From: Geothermobacter hydrogeniphilus
Lineage (GTDB): Bacteria > Desulfobacterota > Desulfuromonadia > Desulfuromonadales > Geothermobacteraceae
Length of the DNA: 64,000 nt
Assembly: GCF_002093115.1 (NCBI RefSeq)
Contig: NZ_NAAD01000001.1
Coordinates: forward strand, 248,001 to 312,000
Direction of reading: 5' to 3'
How positions within the stretch are numbered: the stretch's first letter is position 1; every line of letters starts with the position of its first letter. A program made the translations under genes and the position numbers. Below are positions 43,283 to 51,470 of the stretch, one piece after another. The notes under the pieces are model-generated. The model ran no database searches. It saw only the letters and a program-made list of their open reading frames with translations, and was not told the DNA's origin.

Positions 43283-43351
43283 CTGTCACACTGTGACAGT
43301 GTGCCACAGTCACGACCTGTGCCAAGGCACAGTTGTGCCATGGCACAGGTC
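43283..43351. promoter_or_regulatory. Array of four overlapping dyad-symmetric sites upstream of the sigma-54 activator
   Basis: Four dyads lie within 69 bases: CTGTCACA-C-TGTGACAG (43283-43299, perfect), GTGACAGTG-N3-CACAGTCAC (43293-43313, one mismatch), CTGTGCC-AA-GGCACAG (43317-43332, perfect) and TGTGCCATGGCACA (43334-43347, perfect). The last two are framed by GACCTGTGCC (43314-43323) and GGCACAGGTC (43342-43351). They are about 150-230 bases upstream of the candidate promoter, suitable for an enhancer or for a CRP/FNR-like regulator; the binding protein is unknown. Confidence 0.6.
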
Positions 43352-43365
43352 ACAGTTCAGGATAA

Positions 43366-43527
43366 CCTGAATCAGTGAGTTTCTGTTGGGTGTAGAGTGC
43401 AAGTGCTTGGTCTGCAAGAGATTTCCAAAAATCTGAAGCGCACCCATAGGTTCGCTGGTGATTTTTGGGAAGCTCAGGCAGATCAATGACTTGTGCTATC
43501 CGCCGACAAGGAACTCACTGATTCAGG
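43366..43527 (-). mobile_element. 162-bp MITE-like foldback element, copy 2
   Basis: The element has perfect 16-bp terminal inverted repeats CCTGAATCAGTGAGTT and is flanked by the direct repeat GATAA (43361-43365 and 43528-43532). It has exactly the same length as copy 1 and is inverted relative to it. The insertion is six bases past the stop of the NtrC-type gene on the minus strand, so the foldback may now serve as that operon's terminator. Confidence 0.9.
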
Positions 43528-43533
43528 GATAAT

Positions 43534-45219
43534 TCAGATCCCGTATTCCTCAAGCTTGCGGTAGATGGTTCGGCGGCTCATGCCGAGCAGCTGCGCGGCG
43601 CGGGTTTTGTTGCCGCCGGCCTTCTCAAGGGCATCGAGAATGGCCTGGCGGTCATCGCGGAAGCCCGCGGCCGTGCCCTGGGGAGCAGTGACGCCGTGGC
43701 TGGTCAGATCTGAGGAAAGATGCGCGGTGGTGATCAGGCTGTCCTGACAGAGGACGAAGGCATGTTCCAGCGCGTGTTCGAGTTGTCTGACATTGCCCGG
43801 CCAGGGGTAGGATTTGAACAGCGCCATGACATCATCGGTTACGCCCCTGATCTGTTTGCCGAAACGGATATTAAACTGCTGGATGAAATGGCGGACCAGC
43901 AGGTCAAGATCAGATCCCCGCTGCCGCAGGGGCGGGAGCTTCAGATTCATGACATTGAGGCGGAAATAGAGATCTTCCCGGAACTCTCCGGCGCTGACCT
44001 TTTCCAGCAGATCCTTGTTGGTGGCGGTGACGATGCGGACGTCAACCTTGATCGGGGTGGAGTCTCCTACTTTTTCGATGATTTTGTCCTGCAGAACCCG
44101 CAGCAGCCGGACCTGGGTGGCCGGTGAAATGTCACCGATTTCATCCAGGAAAATGGTGCCGCCGTCGGCTTTCTGAAAACGTCCGATCTTGTCCTTGACG
44201 GCGCCGGTAAAGGCTCCCTTGACGTGGCCGAAAAGTTCACTTTCCAGCAGGCTCTCAGGCAGGGCGGCGCAATTGAATTTGACCAGAGGACGTTTGCGAC
44301 GGTCGCCCATGTTGTGCAGCGCCTCGGCGACCAGTTCCTTGCCGGTTCCCGATTCGCCGGTGATCAGCACCGTGGTGTCGATCGACGCGAGAGAATGAAT
44401 CATTCGGTAGAGATGCTGCATCTCCTCGCATTGGCCGATCATGTTGCCGGGCTGATTGCGGTCCTGCAGGTCCCGTTCAAGCTTGACCATACGGGTTTCG
44501 TCCCGCAACAACAGCACGACGCCGTCATGTCTTCCGGTCGGCGTCTGCAGGGGGGCGGTATTCAAAGTCAGAACCTGGATGCCGCCCCTGGAGAGGGGGC
44601 ACTCGCAACGGTAGATTTCACCGGGTTGACCTGTCTCAAGAGTCTGGCGGACCAGTCTGGCGCATTGGCCGTCGGTACCGTCGAGCAGTTCAAAGTTTTC
44701 ACCGATCGATTCACCGGCGATACCGAGCATCTGCTTGGCGGCGGCGTTGATTTCCACCAGGCGCATGTCGCTGTCAACAGTGAGCAGACCATCGCGAATA
44801 CTGCGGAAGATCGCTTCAAGATGTGCCTGATAACGATTTTTCTGGACGACCAGTTCCTGATGGGTCAAGGCCAGTTTGGCGAGGCGCAGCAAGGTCTCCT
44901 GGCGCACCGGCTTGGAGATGTAATCGAAGGCTCCCAGCCTGACCGCGTCGGCGGCGGTATCGACTTCCGGAGCTCCGGTCACCATGATCACCGGGGCCTG
45001 CAGCTTGCGTTTGCGGATGACGCGCAGGACGTTGATTCCGGAGTGTCTGCCGAGCAGGATGTCGAGAAAGATCAGGTCGAAATGTTCGGCTTCAAGTTTT
45101 TCCAGCGCCTCGTCGGCCGAGGCGGCGGTATCGACCTTGTAGCCTTCATCCTCAAGGAAACTGGCGAAGGTCAGGCGGATACTTTCTTCATCATCGATAC
45201 AGAGAATACGTTTGTTCAT
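43534..45219 (-). CDS. NtrC-type response regulator with receiver, PAS, AAA+ and Fis domains
   Basis: This 561-aa protein has a receiver (1-120; acidic residues 9-11, Asp53, Lys103), a PAS-like domain (about 130-245, AIFRSIRDGLLTVDSDMRLV), an AAA+ domain with Walker A GESGTGKE (288-295), GAFTGA (335-340) and FLDE (357-360), and a Fis-type HTH (AGGNKTRAAQLLGMSRRTIY). It activates sigma-54 promoters once phosphorylated. The loop after Asp53 reads LLGRHSG instead of the usual MP-MDG. It lies seven bases downstream of the kinase gene, its likely partner. The PAS domain inside an NtrC-type regulator suggests a second input. Confidence 0.9.
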   Translation of the reverse strand: MNKRILCIDDEESIRLTFASFLEDEGYKVDTAASADEALEKLEAEHFDLIFLDILLGRHSGINVLRVIRKRKLQAPVIMVTGAPEVDTAADAVRLGAFDYISKPVRQETLLRLAKLALTHQELVVQKNRYQAHLEAIFRSIRDGLLTVDSDMRLVEINAAAKQMLGIAGESIGENFELLDGTDGQCARLVRQTLETGQPGEIYRCECPLSRGGIQVLTLNTAPLQTPTGRHDGVVLLLRDETRMVKLERDLQDRNQPGNMIGQCEEMQHLYRMIHSLASIDTTVLITGESGTGKELVAEALHNMGDRRKRPLVKFNCAALPESLLESELFGHVKGAFTGAVKDKIGRFQKADGGTIFLDEIGDISPATQVRLLRVLQDKIIEKVGDSTPIKVDVRIVTATNKDLLEKVSAGEFREDLYFRLNVMNLKLPPLRQRGSDLDLLVRHFIQQFNIRFGKQIRGVTDDVMALFKSYPWPGNVRQLEHALEHAFVLCQDSLITTAHLSSDLTSHGVTAPQGTAAGFRDDRQAILDALEKAGGNKTRAAQLLGMSRRTIYRKLEEYGI

Positions 45220-45226
45220 CTGGTCC

Positions 45227-47170
45227 TTATCCCGCGATGGGAAGGGTCAAAATGACCCGGGTAAAAGCGCCCGGCAGGCTGTCGAAGTAGATGGCTCCAC
45301 CATGATCCTGAATAATACCATGGCTGATGCTCAAACCAAGTCCGGTTCCCTCGCCCTGGGGTTTGGTCGAAAAGAAGGGGTTGAGGATCCGGTCGCGAAC
45401 CCCTTCGGGAATACCGCAGCCGTGATCGTGGAAAACGATTTCCAACATGCCTTTGCCGGTAAGCGGCCGGGCCGAGATGATCAGCTTCTTGTCCGGACAG
45501 GGGGCCGGGAAACGCTGGTTGAGGGCGTGTTGGGCATTACTGATCAGATTGATGAAAACCTGTTCCAGTTTCTGGTGTTTGCCAAGCAGACAGGGCAGGT
45601 TGGCGGGGATGTCCAACTCAAGATTGATTCCGTCCTTGCGCAGGCGGGTGGCGCAGAGGGAAAGAGCTTCCTGCAGCAGGTCGTTCAGAACCACCGGCCG
45701 TTTCTCTTCGACCCGGTCACGGGAAAAACTCAGCAGGTTGCCGACAATGGTGGCGATGCGGTCTCCTTCCTTGACGATGCGTTCGGCGATTTCATTCTGC
45801 CGACCTTCCTTTTTCCCCTGGTTGATCAGGATCTGGGCGTAGTTGATGATGCCGTTGATCGGGTTGTTGATTTCGTGGGCGACACCGGCGGCCAGTTCGC
45901 CGAGGGCGGCCAGGTGTCCGGTCCGCATGGTTTCGGCCTGCAGCTTGATCTTGTCGGTGACATCATGGGCCAGTTCCATGATCTGAATGACCTTACCGTC
46001 TTCGGAGCGGATCGGAAACGCCCTGACTCCCCAGGATCGGCCATCCGGAGTGGTGACCAGCGAGGTTCCGATTTCACCCTCGGAGATGCAGCGTTCGGTC
46101 ATCTCGACATCGCAGGGCGCCGAGTGTTCCTCGAAGAGCTGCCGGCAGGTTTTGCCGATCATGGCTTCAACCGGAATGCCGCACGCTTTGGACGCCGATA
46201 CGTTGGCCCAGGTGAGGCGGGAATCGCCAGTCAGCAGCAGCAAGACATCGGGGATGCCGTCAAACAGGATGCGGAACTGATCGTAGAGGCGACGGTAGCT
46301 GTGTTCCCTTTTTTTCAGTTCCGTCTGGGCTTTTTTCTGCTCGGTGATATTGGTCAGCAGGCAATGCGTCTGCTTGAACCGGCCTTCCAGGTCGTAGCCG
46401 ACGCGGCCCTTGACCATCACGTCGATCAGGGTGCCGTCCTTGCGCCGCATGGTGAATTCGAGATCCTTGACACTGCCGTCATCGAGAAAGGCGCAGAACC
46501 GTTCCTGCAGCAACTTCTGTGATTCGGCGGTCAGCAGCTTCGTCACCCGGGTGCCGATCAGTTCCTCCCGGCGGTAGCCGAGCATCTCCTCGAAGGCCGG
46601 GTTGACGTCGATGAAGCGACCGGCGGCATCGAGGGACTGGTAGGGCAGGGGGGCATTGCGATAAAGCAGGCGGAACCGCTCCTCGCTCTGTTTCAGGGCC
46701 TGTTCGGCCTGGAATTGCCGGGTGACATCGAGGGTGGCGACAAAGATTTTTTCCCAGGTATGCAGGTAGGTGTCCGGCAGGATAATACGCAATTCGACCT
46801 GGATGGTCCTGCCGTCAAGGGTGCGATTTGGGGAGTGGGTGCTGAATTGGGTTTCCCCGGAAAGAATCCTCGCCAGGTTTTCGCCAAAGATTTCAAAACT
46901 TTCTTCCGTGAAGACCTGGTCAAGCCGGGTCAGCAGGTCATTTCGGGACGAGGCCCCGTAGATCTCCAGGACCTTGTCGTTGACTTCAACGATTTTCACC
47001 AGGCCCGCGCACTCCCGGACGACCTCGGGATGGTCCCGAAAATAGTCGAGCAGGTTGTTGCCGCAGATCTCCCGTAATTCATCGAGCCGTTTCTTGACGA
47101 CCGAAAAGTCCTCCACCCAGATGGCGACCGGGAGTTGGGTAAAGAGTTCCTGGTAGTGTGACTGGTTCAT
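45227..47170 (-). CDS. Cytosolic multi-PAS histidine kinase
   Basis: This 647-aa kinase has no clear transmembrane helix. Three PAS-type modules are visible (about 5-155, 165-285, 295-415; e.g. SLDAAGRFIDVNPAFEEMLG), then HisKA with the phospho-acceptor His432 (GVAHEINNPINGI) and a HATPase with N-box FINLISNAQHAL, HDHGCGIPEGV and GEGTGLGLSISHG. This NtrB-like kinase probably phosphorylates both flanking receivers. Cys residues in the third PAS region (CGIP, CRQLF, CDVEM, CISEG) could bear on signal sensing, but no full cofactor motif is evident. Confidence 0.9.
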   Translation of the reverse strand: MNQSHYQELFTQLPVAIWVEDFSVVKKRLDELREICGNNLLDYFRDHPEVVRECAGLVKIVEVNDKVLEIYGASSRNDLLTRLDQVFTEESFEIFGENLARILSGETQFSTHSPNRTLDGRTIQVELRIILPDTYLHTWEKIFVATLDVTRQFQAEQALKQSEERFRLLYRNAPLPYQSLDAAGRFIDVNPAFEEMLGYRREELIGTRVTKLLTAESQKLLQERFCAFLDDGSVKDLEFTMRRKDGTLIDVMVKGRVGYDLEGRFKQTHCLLTNITEQKKAQTELKKREHSYRRLYDQFRILFDGIPDVLLLLTGDSRLTWANVSASKACGIPVEAMIGKTCRQLFEEHSAPCDVEMTERCISEGEIGTSLVTTPDGRSWGVRAFPIRSEDGKVIQIMELAHDVTDKIKLQAETMRTGHLAALGELAAGVAHEINNPINGIINYAQILINQGKKEGRQNEIAERIVKEGDRIATIVGNLLSFSRDRVEEKRPVVLNDLLQEALSLCATRLRKDGINLELDIPANLPCLLGKHQKLEQVFINLISNAQHALNQRFPAPCPDKKLIISARPLTGKGMLEIVFHDHGCGIPEGVRDRILNPFFSTKPQGEGTGLGLSISHGIIQDHGGAIYFDSLPGAFTRVILTLPIAG

Positions 47171-47185
47171 GGAGCTGAATGCCCG

Positions 47186-47572
47186 TCAGGAATCTTTGCG
47201 GAGCTTGCCGCGGTAATCGAGAGCCTTGGCGGTCATGGTCATCAGGGTTTCCTGGCGCACCGGTTTGGGGATATAGGCAAAGGCGCCACAGCGGATCGCT
47301 TCGGATACGGTGTCTTCATCAGGGGCGCCGGTCACCATGACCACCGGCGTCAGGGGGGCGATCTGCCTGATCTGCTTGAGAACCGAAATTCCGGAATGGG
47401 TTCCGAGCAGCAGGTCAAGAAAGATCAGGTCGTAGTTTTTTGCTTCCAACTGCGTCAACGCGTCCTTCGGACCTTCAGCAACATCGACCGTATATCCCCG
47501 GTCGGCGAGCAGATACTGAAAAGTAAAACGGATGCTCTCTTCATCGTCGATCACCAGGATCTGTTCATTCAT
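47186..47572 (-). CDS. Single-domain response regulator paired with the PAS kinase
   Basis: This 128-aa receiver has acidic residues 9-11, Asp53 and Lys103. It is closely similar to the receiver of the NtrC-type regulator encoded two genes downstream, with the shared segments DDEESIR, DLIFLD, HSGI, MVTGAP and KPVRQETL. Both lack the usual MP-MDG loop. It starts at ATG 47572 and is the first gene of the operon. It may compete for phosphate or act as a sink; it has no output domain. Confidence 0.9.
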   Translation of the reverse strand: MNEQILVIDDEESIRFTFQYLLADRGYTVDVAEGPKDALTQLEAKNYDLIFLDLLLGTHSGISVLKQIRQIAPLTPVVMVTGAPDEDTVSEAIRCGAFAYIPKPVRQETLMTMTAKALDYRGKLRKDS

Positions 47573-47884
47573 GGATGATCCCTTTGCTGGTCGGGCGTAT
47601 GCCCGGTTTATTCATGTTCATGACGCGCCCGGTCGAGGGGACTGTCTGGGCTGTTGCGTATGCCTGATTACGATCTTACCAATTACTTTAGCTTGTTCCT
47701 GAAAAATTTCTCGAATTTTTTGTTGCCGGTTACTTGATTCGGGACGACTTTTATTTCACCGGTTTACCGCTGCGATGTATAGAGTATTTTTCGTCCGGGA
47801 TCAACCTGATTCAGCCAGTTTATGCTGTCCGGAGTCCCTCAAAGCGGTTGCCGGGTGTGGGGCGCTATGTTAATTTCATGGCCG
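47573..47884. other. Divergent intergenic region before tlyA
   Basis: This 312-base gap lies between the minus-strand two-component operon and plus-strand tlyA. It holds a small hairpin CGGGC-GTAT-GCCCG (47592-47605) in the receiver gene's leader, a candidate sigma-70 promoter for tlyA (47755-47783), and a sequence CCTGATTCAGCCAGTT (47805-47820) that matches 13 of 16 positions of the MITE end. No further gene is seen. Confidence 0.5.
47755..47783 (+). promoter_or_regulatory. Candidate sigma-70 promoter of the tlyA operon
   Basis: TTCACC at 47755-47760 and TATAGA at 47778-47783 are separated by 17 bases, giving a leader of about 95 bases to the tlyA ATG. The -35 box matches four of six consensus positions. 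Confidence 0.4.
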
Positions 47885-48631
47885 ATGAACGGCAAACAAC
47901 GCATTGATAAAATCCTGGTCGACAAGGGCCTGGTTGCCTCCCGCGAGCGGGCCCGGGCGCTGATTCTCGCCGGGCAGGTGGTGGTCGATGACCATCGCGT
48001 CGACAAGCCCGGAACCCAGGTTCCGGTTGCCGCCGAGATTCGGCTCAAGGGTGAGGACATCCCCTACGTGTCACGTGGCGGGTTGAAGCTGGCCGCAGCC
48101 CTGGCGCAATTTCCGGTTGTGGTGCGAGGTCGGGTCGCCATTGATGTCGGCGCCTCGACCGGCGGGTTTACCGACTGCCTGCTGCAGGCCGGTGCCACGA
48201 AGGTCTATGCCGTCGATGTCGGTTACGGGCAACTGGCCTGGTCGTTGCGCAATGATCCCCGGGTGATCAACCTGGAACGAACCAACATCCGCCGCCTGGA
48301 ACCCTCCGTCCTTGCTGAAAAGCCCGATCTGGCGGTCATTGACGCCTCCTTTATCTCCCTGGAGAAAGTGCTGCCGCCGACCCTGGCGCTGCTGGCGCGG
48401 CCGGCCGAGATCATTGCTCTGGTCAAGCCGCAGTTCGAGGTCGGGAGGGGAAAGGTCGGCAAGGGCGGCGTTGTCCGTGATCCGGAACAGCATCGCCGCG
48501 TGGTCAACCGGATCAGCGAGTTTGCCGCCGGGCTGAAACTGGTGGTCGCCGCCTCGGCGGCCAGCCCCATTCTCGGTCCCAAGGGCAACCGGGAATTTCT
48601 TCTTTATCTGAAAACGGGTGAGAATTTATGA
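47885..48631 (+). CDS. tlyA: TlyA-family rRNA 2'-O-methyltransferase
   Basis: This 248-aa protein has an N-terminal S4 RNA-binding domain (about 5-65, RIDKILVDKGLVASRERARA) and an FtsJ-like SAM domain with VAIDVGASTGGFTDCLLQAG and VDVGYGQLAWSLRNDPRV, plus ALVKPQFEVGRG. TlyA methylates ribosomal RNA cytidines; the family is also labelled hemolysin A. I chose ATG 47885 because the S4 domain then starts at once, although no clear ribosome site precedes it; ATG 47867 is an alternative. It overlaps the next gene by four bases and heads a six-gene coupled operon. Confidence 0.9.
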   Translation: MNGKQRIDKILVDKGLVASRERARALILAGQVVVDDHRVDKPGTQVPVAAEIRLKGEDIPYVSRGGLKLAAALAQFPVVVRGRVAIDVGASTGGFTDCLLQAGATKVYAVDVGYGQLAWSLRNDPRVINLERTNIRRLEPSVLAEKPDLAVIDASFISLEKVLPPTLALLARPAEIIALVKPQFEVGRGKVGKGGVVRDPEQHRRVVNRISEFAAGLKLVVAASAASPILGPKGNREFLLYLKTGENL

Positions 48632-49389
48632 ATCGTGTCTTTTTTATCGGTGCCGGCCCCGGCGACCCCGACCTGTTGACGTTGCGGGGTGCCCGGCTGC
48701 TCGAACAGGCGACCACGGTTTTTACGCCCGATCCTCTCGACCAGACCTTTGCCCGGCTGCTGCGGGGCAAAAAAATCCATTCCCCCTTTGACTACTATTT
48801 TGATGAACTGCTCGCGTTGATCGACGCGTGCCGTCAAAAGGGGCCGGTGGCCTTTCTGGTCCCCGGCGACCTGACGTTCTATGCGCCGTTCCAGGCCCTG
48901 GTTGATACCCTTGGTGAGAATGCCGAGGTGATCCCCGGGGTCGGCATCGCCAATGCCGCTTCCGCCCGGTTGAAGAAAACCCTCGATCTGCCCGGGGTCT
49001 GCAATCGGGCCATCATCGCTTCGCCGCGCACGCTGGGAGATGACGAGAATGCTCCCGATCTTGCCGATCTGGCCGCTCCCGGAGTGACGCTGCTGATCTA
49101 CATGAACAACCTGCCGCTGGAAGAGCTGGTTGTCCAGTTGCGCCGGGGGTATGGGCGCAGTGTTCCGATGGCGCTGCTGCACCGCCTCGGACTGCCCGGC
49201 GAAGAGATCCTGCTGGGGGATCTCGACACCATTGTCGATCTGACCGCCGGCCGCGACTTTTTCAATCTCGGGCCGGATAACCGTCGTCCCGCCCTGACCC
49301 TGGTCATCGTCGGTGAAACCCTGACCGCGTCACCGGGACGCGACTGGTGGGATTTCCGCCGTGAACATATCTGGCGCCATCGTTCATGA
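48628..49389 (+). CDS. Lone tetrapyrrole-type (CbiF-like) SAM methylase
   Basis: This 253-aa protein has the corrin/porphyrin methylase fold: FFIGAGPGDPDLLTLRGARL, a second motif VAFLVPGDLTFYAPF in place of the usual S-GDP, VIPGVGIANAASARL and LLIYMNN. Cobalamin enzymes such as CbiF/CobM share this layout, but no other cobalamin or siroheme gene is nearby. The substrate is unknown; RNA methylases of the RsmI type share the fold too, though the motifs here are closer to the corrin group. It is coupled at both ends (ATGA overlaps) to tlyA and the U32 gene. Confidence 0.75.
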   Translation: MNRVFFIGAGPGDPDLLTLRGARLLEQATTVFTPDPLDQTFARLLRGKKIHSPFDYYFDELLALIDACRQKGPVAFLVPGDLTFYAPFQALVDTLGENAEVIPGVGIANAASARLKKTLDLPGVCNRAIIASPRTLGDDENAPDLADLAAPGVTLLIYMNNLPLEELVVQLRRGYGRSVPMALLHRLGLPGEEILLGDLDTIVDLTAGRDFFNLGPDNRRPALTLVIVGETLTASPGRDWWDFRREHIWRHRS

Positions 49390-50345
49390 AGCTGATCAGT
49401 CCTATTGACAGCCCGGCCGAACTGGAACCGCTGCTGTTCGCCGGAGCTGACGAACTCTATGGCGGGGTGATTCCCCCGAACTGGTGGCAGGAGTATGGTT
49501 CGCTCGCTTCGATCAATCAGCGCACCTTCAGTGGCGCCCAGTTCGATGATTTTCCCCGTTTTCTTCAGACGGTTTCCGCCTGCCGCCAGGCCGGTCGGAA
49601 TTTTTACCTGACGCTCAACAGCCCCTTTTATACCGAGCCGCAGTGGCCGCTGCTGATTGCGCTGGTTGAACAATGCGCCGCCGCCGGGCTGCACGGCATA
49701 ATTCTGGCGGACATCGGCCTGTTGCGGGTGCTGCATCGACGTTTCCCTGAGCTGGAGTTTCACGCCAGCACCCTGGCGCATCTCGGTAATTCCGAAGCCG
49801 TCCGTGTCTATCAGCGGGCCGGGATTTCCAGTGTTGTCCTGCCGCGTCACCTGACTGTTGCTGAAATGGCCGCTGTTACCGGGGACGTTCCCGAGGTCGG
49901 TTGTGACGCCTTCCTGCTGGTCGGTAAATGTCCCAACACCGAGGGCCTGTGCAGCTTTCATCACAGCAGCCCGGACAAAATCTGGCCATGTGAAATCCCC
50001 TATGAAATCAACCCGATGGATGAACATTCCTCAACCGTTGTCGAGGCCGCTGTCGAACGCCAGCGCAGCTGGTCACGGAGCAACCGCCGCCACGGTTGCG
50101 GCCTGTGCGCCATTCCCCATCTGCGGGCGGGCGGGATTCGCGGGTTGAAGCTGGTCGGTCGAGGCGCTCCGACGGCGATGAAGCTGGCCAACCTCACCCT
50201 GGCACGTGATTTTGTCCGGTTGGCGGCTGAAAATCTCCCGGATGAAGAGTACCGCCGCCGTGCCCGTCAGGCCCACCGGTGCCGTTTCGGTGCCGGCTGT
50301 TCCCCCAATGTCTGTTACTATCCCGAGTTTTACCAGGGAGAATAA
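49386..50345 (+). CDS. U32-family protein
   Basis: This 319-aa protein belongs to the U32 peptidase/UbiU-UbiV group: SPIDSPAELEPLLFAGADEL at the N-terminus, GIILADIGLLRVLHRRFPEL, FHASTLAHLGNSEAVRVY and a Cys-rich part with CPNTEGLCSFHH and CGLCAIP. The Cys pattern suggests a 4Fe-4S cluster, as in UbiU/UbiV and RNA hydroxylases of the family. Whether it acts on RNA, quinones or protein cannot be told. It is translationally coupled to the methylase gene, so the two may act on the same substrate. Confidence 0.82.
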   Translation: MKLISPIDSPAELEPLLFAGADELYGGVIPPNWWQEYGSLASINQRTFSGAQFDDFPRFLQTVSACRQAGRNFYLTLNSPFYTEPQWPLLIALVEQCAAAGLHGIILADIGLLRVLHRRFPELEFHASTLAHLGNSEAVRVYQRAGISSVVLPRHLTVAEMAAVTGDVPEVGCDAFLLVGKCPNTEGLCSFHHSSPDKIWPCEIPYEINPMDEHSSTVVEAAVERQRSWSRSNRRHGCGLCAIPHLRAGGIRGLKLVGRGAPTAMKLANLTLARDFVRLAAENLPDEEYRRRARQAHRCRFGAGCSPNVCYYPEFYQGE

Positions 50346-50351
50346 ATCCCC

Positions 50352-51470
50352 ATGATCCGTTGTCTGCATACCGCCGACCTCCATCTCGGCGCGTCCTTTC
50401 CCGCTCTCGGTTCTTTCGGCGCCGTCCGGGAGCAGGACTTTGTCCGTACCTTCCGTCGGGTGATCGATCTTGCCATCCAGCGCGAGGTCGATCTGTTCCT
50501 GGTTGCCGGCGACCTGTTCGACAACCCGTCTCCCGAGCGGGCGCTGATCGGGTGTGTCGAGGGCGAACTGCAGCGTCTTGTCCAGCGTGGGATTCTGCCG
50601 GTGCTGTTGCCGGGGACTCACGACTATCTGCTTGCCGGTGAGTCGGTTTATCATCCCGAACGTTTCAAGGGCGCGCTGCAACTGGTGCGGAATGACGGCC
50701 CCGTCAGAGTCACGGTCCGTGATGATGTTGTTTTTCTTTATTCCTGCTGCTGGGATTCAGGACGCGCCGACGAGCTGCGTGCCTGCATGGCCCGCAGACC
50801 CGGCGACGGGATCCATCTCGGCCTGCTGCATGGATCGCTGGAAGGAAGTCCGGATTGGCAATACCGCGGCAAGGATCTGCCTTTCACCTTTCCGGCGCTG
50901 AAACAATGGGGGCTTGATTATGTCGCCCTCGGCCACTATCACCGGTTCCAGCAACTCGAAGATGGGAACCGGCTTCGTGCCTGTTATCCGGGCTCTCCGG
51001 AGGGGAAGCGGTTCGGGGAGAACGGGCCGCGTCACGCCCTGATTGTTGACCTTGAACCGGGCCGGGCGGTAATGGAGCCGGTCGAGGTGCAGAGCCGTCA
51101 GCTGCTGGAACTGGAACTGGAGGTCGACGGGCAGATGACCGATACGGACATTGCCGAAGCGATTGCCGCCATGGGCGGAGAGGGGACGATCGTTCGACTC
51201 TGCCTGCGGGGAGTTCTTGATCGGGCCCTTGATCGCGACTATCTGGCCGCCTTCGCCGAGAACCGCTTCGACTACCTCGAACTGGTCGACGAAACCCGCT
51301 GGCTGCAGGGGGACTTTATCGCCGCAATCGCCGAGGAGGAGACGGTGCGGGGGGCCTGTGTCAGGCGCTTCCGGTCGCTGCTGGCCGCTGCCGACAATGA
51401 CGTTTCGCGTCACGAGATCGAGCAGGCTTTTCGAGAAGTGATGGTCCGTTTCCAGGGAGGAGCGCGATGA
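50352..51470 (+). CDS. YhaO/SbcD-like metallophosphoesterase
   Basis: This 372-aa protein is a Mre11-type nuclease subunit: HTADLHLGA, VAGDLFDNPSPE, GTHDYL, GLLHGSLEG and ALGHYHRFQ are the metal-binding motifs. In the third motif the usual GNHD is GTHD, so the Asn that normally aids catalysis is Thr. It is coupled by a 4-base overlap to the SMC-like ATPase gene downstream, forming an SbcCD/YhaON-type pair for DNA-end processing. The C-terminal third is a capping domain typical of YhaO. Confidence 0.85.
   Translation: MIRCLHTADLHLGASFPALGSFGAVREQDFVRTFRRVIDLAIQREVDLFLVAGDLFDNPSPERALIGCVEGELQRLVQRGILPVLLPGTHDYLLAGESVYHPERFKGALQLVRNDGPVRVTVRDDVVFLYSCCWDSGRADELRACMARRPGDGIHLGLLHGSLEGSPDWQYRGKDLPFTFPALKQWGLDYVALGHYHRFQQLEDGNRLRACYPGSPEGKRFGENGPRHALIVDLEPGRAVMEPVEVQSRQLLELELEVDGQMTDTDIAEAIAAMGGEGTIVRLCLRGVLDRALDRDYLAAFAENRFDYLELVDETRWLQGDFIAAIAEEETVRGACVRRFRSLLAAADNDVSRHEIEQAFREVMVRFQGGAR

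Larger units (their letters stand above)
43058..43533. other. Intergenic region between activator gene and two-component operon
   Basis: This 476-base gap has no gene. From right to left it contains the foldback element (43366-43527), an array of overlapping dyads (43283-43351), a plain A/T-mixed stretch with no recognised signal (43137-43282), the sigma-54-like site (43121-43136) and the activator's AGGAGG ribosome site. Both flanking genes are on the minus strand, so it serves as the activator's 5' region. Confidence 0.6.

Noticed and set aside
43292-43347. CRISPR-like short repeats upstream of the sigma-54 activator
   Set aside because: The repeats are overlapping dyads without regular spacers or constant repeat length, and no cas gene is in the window.
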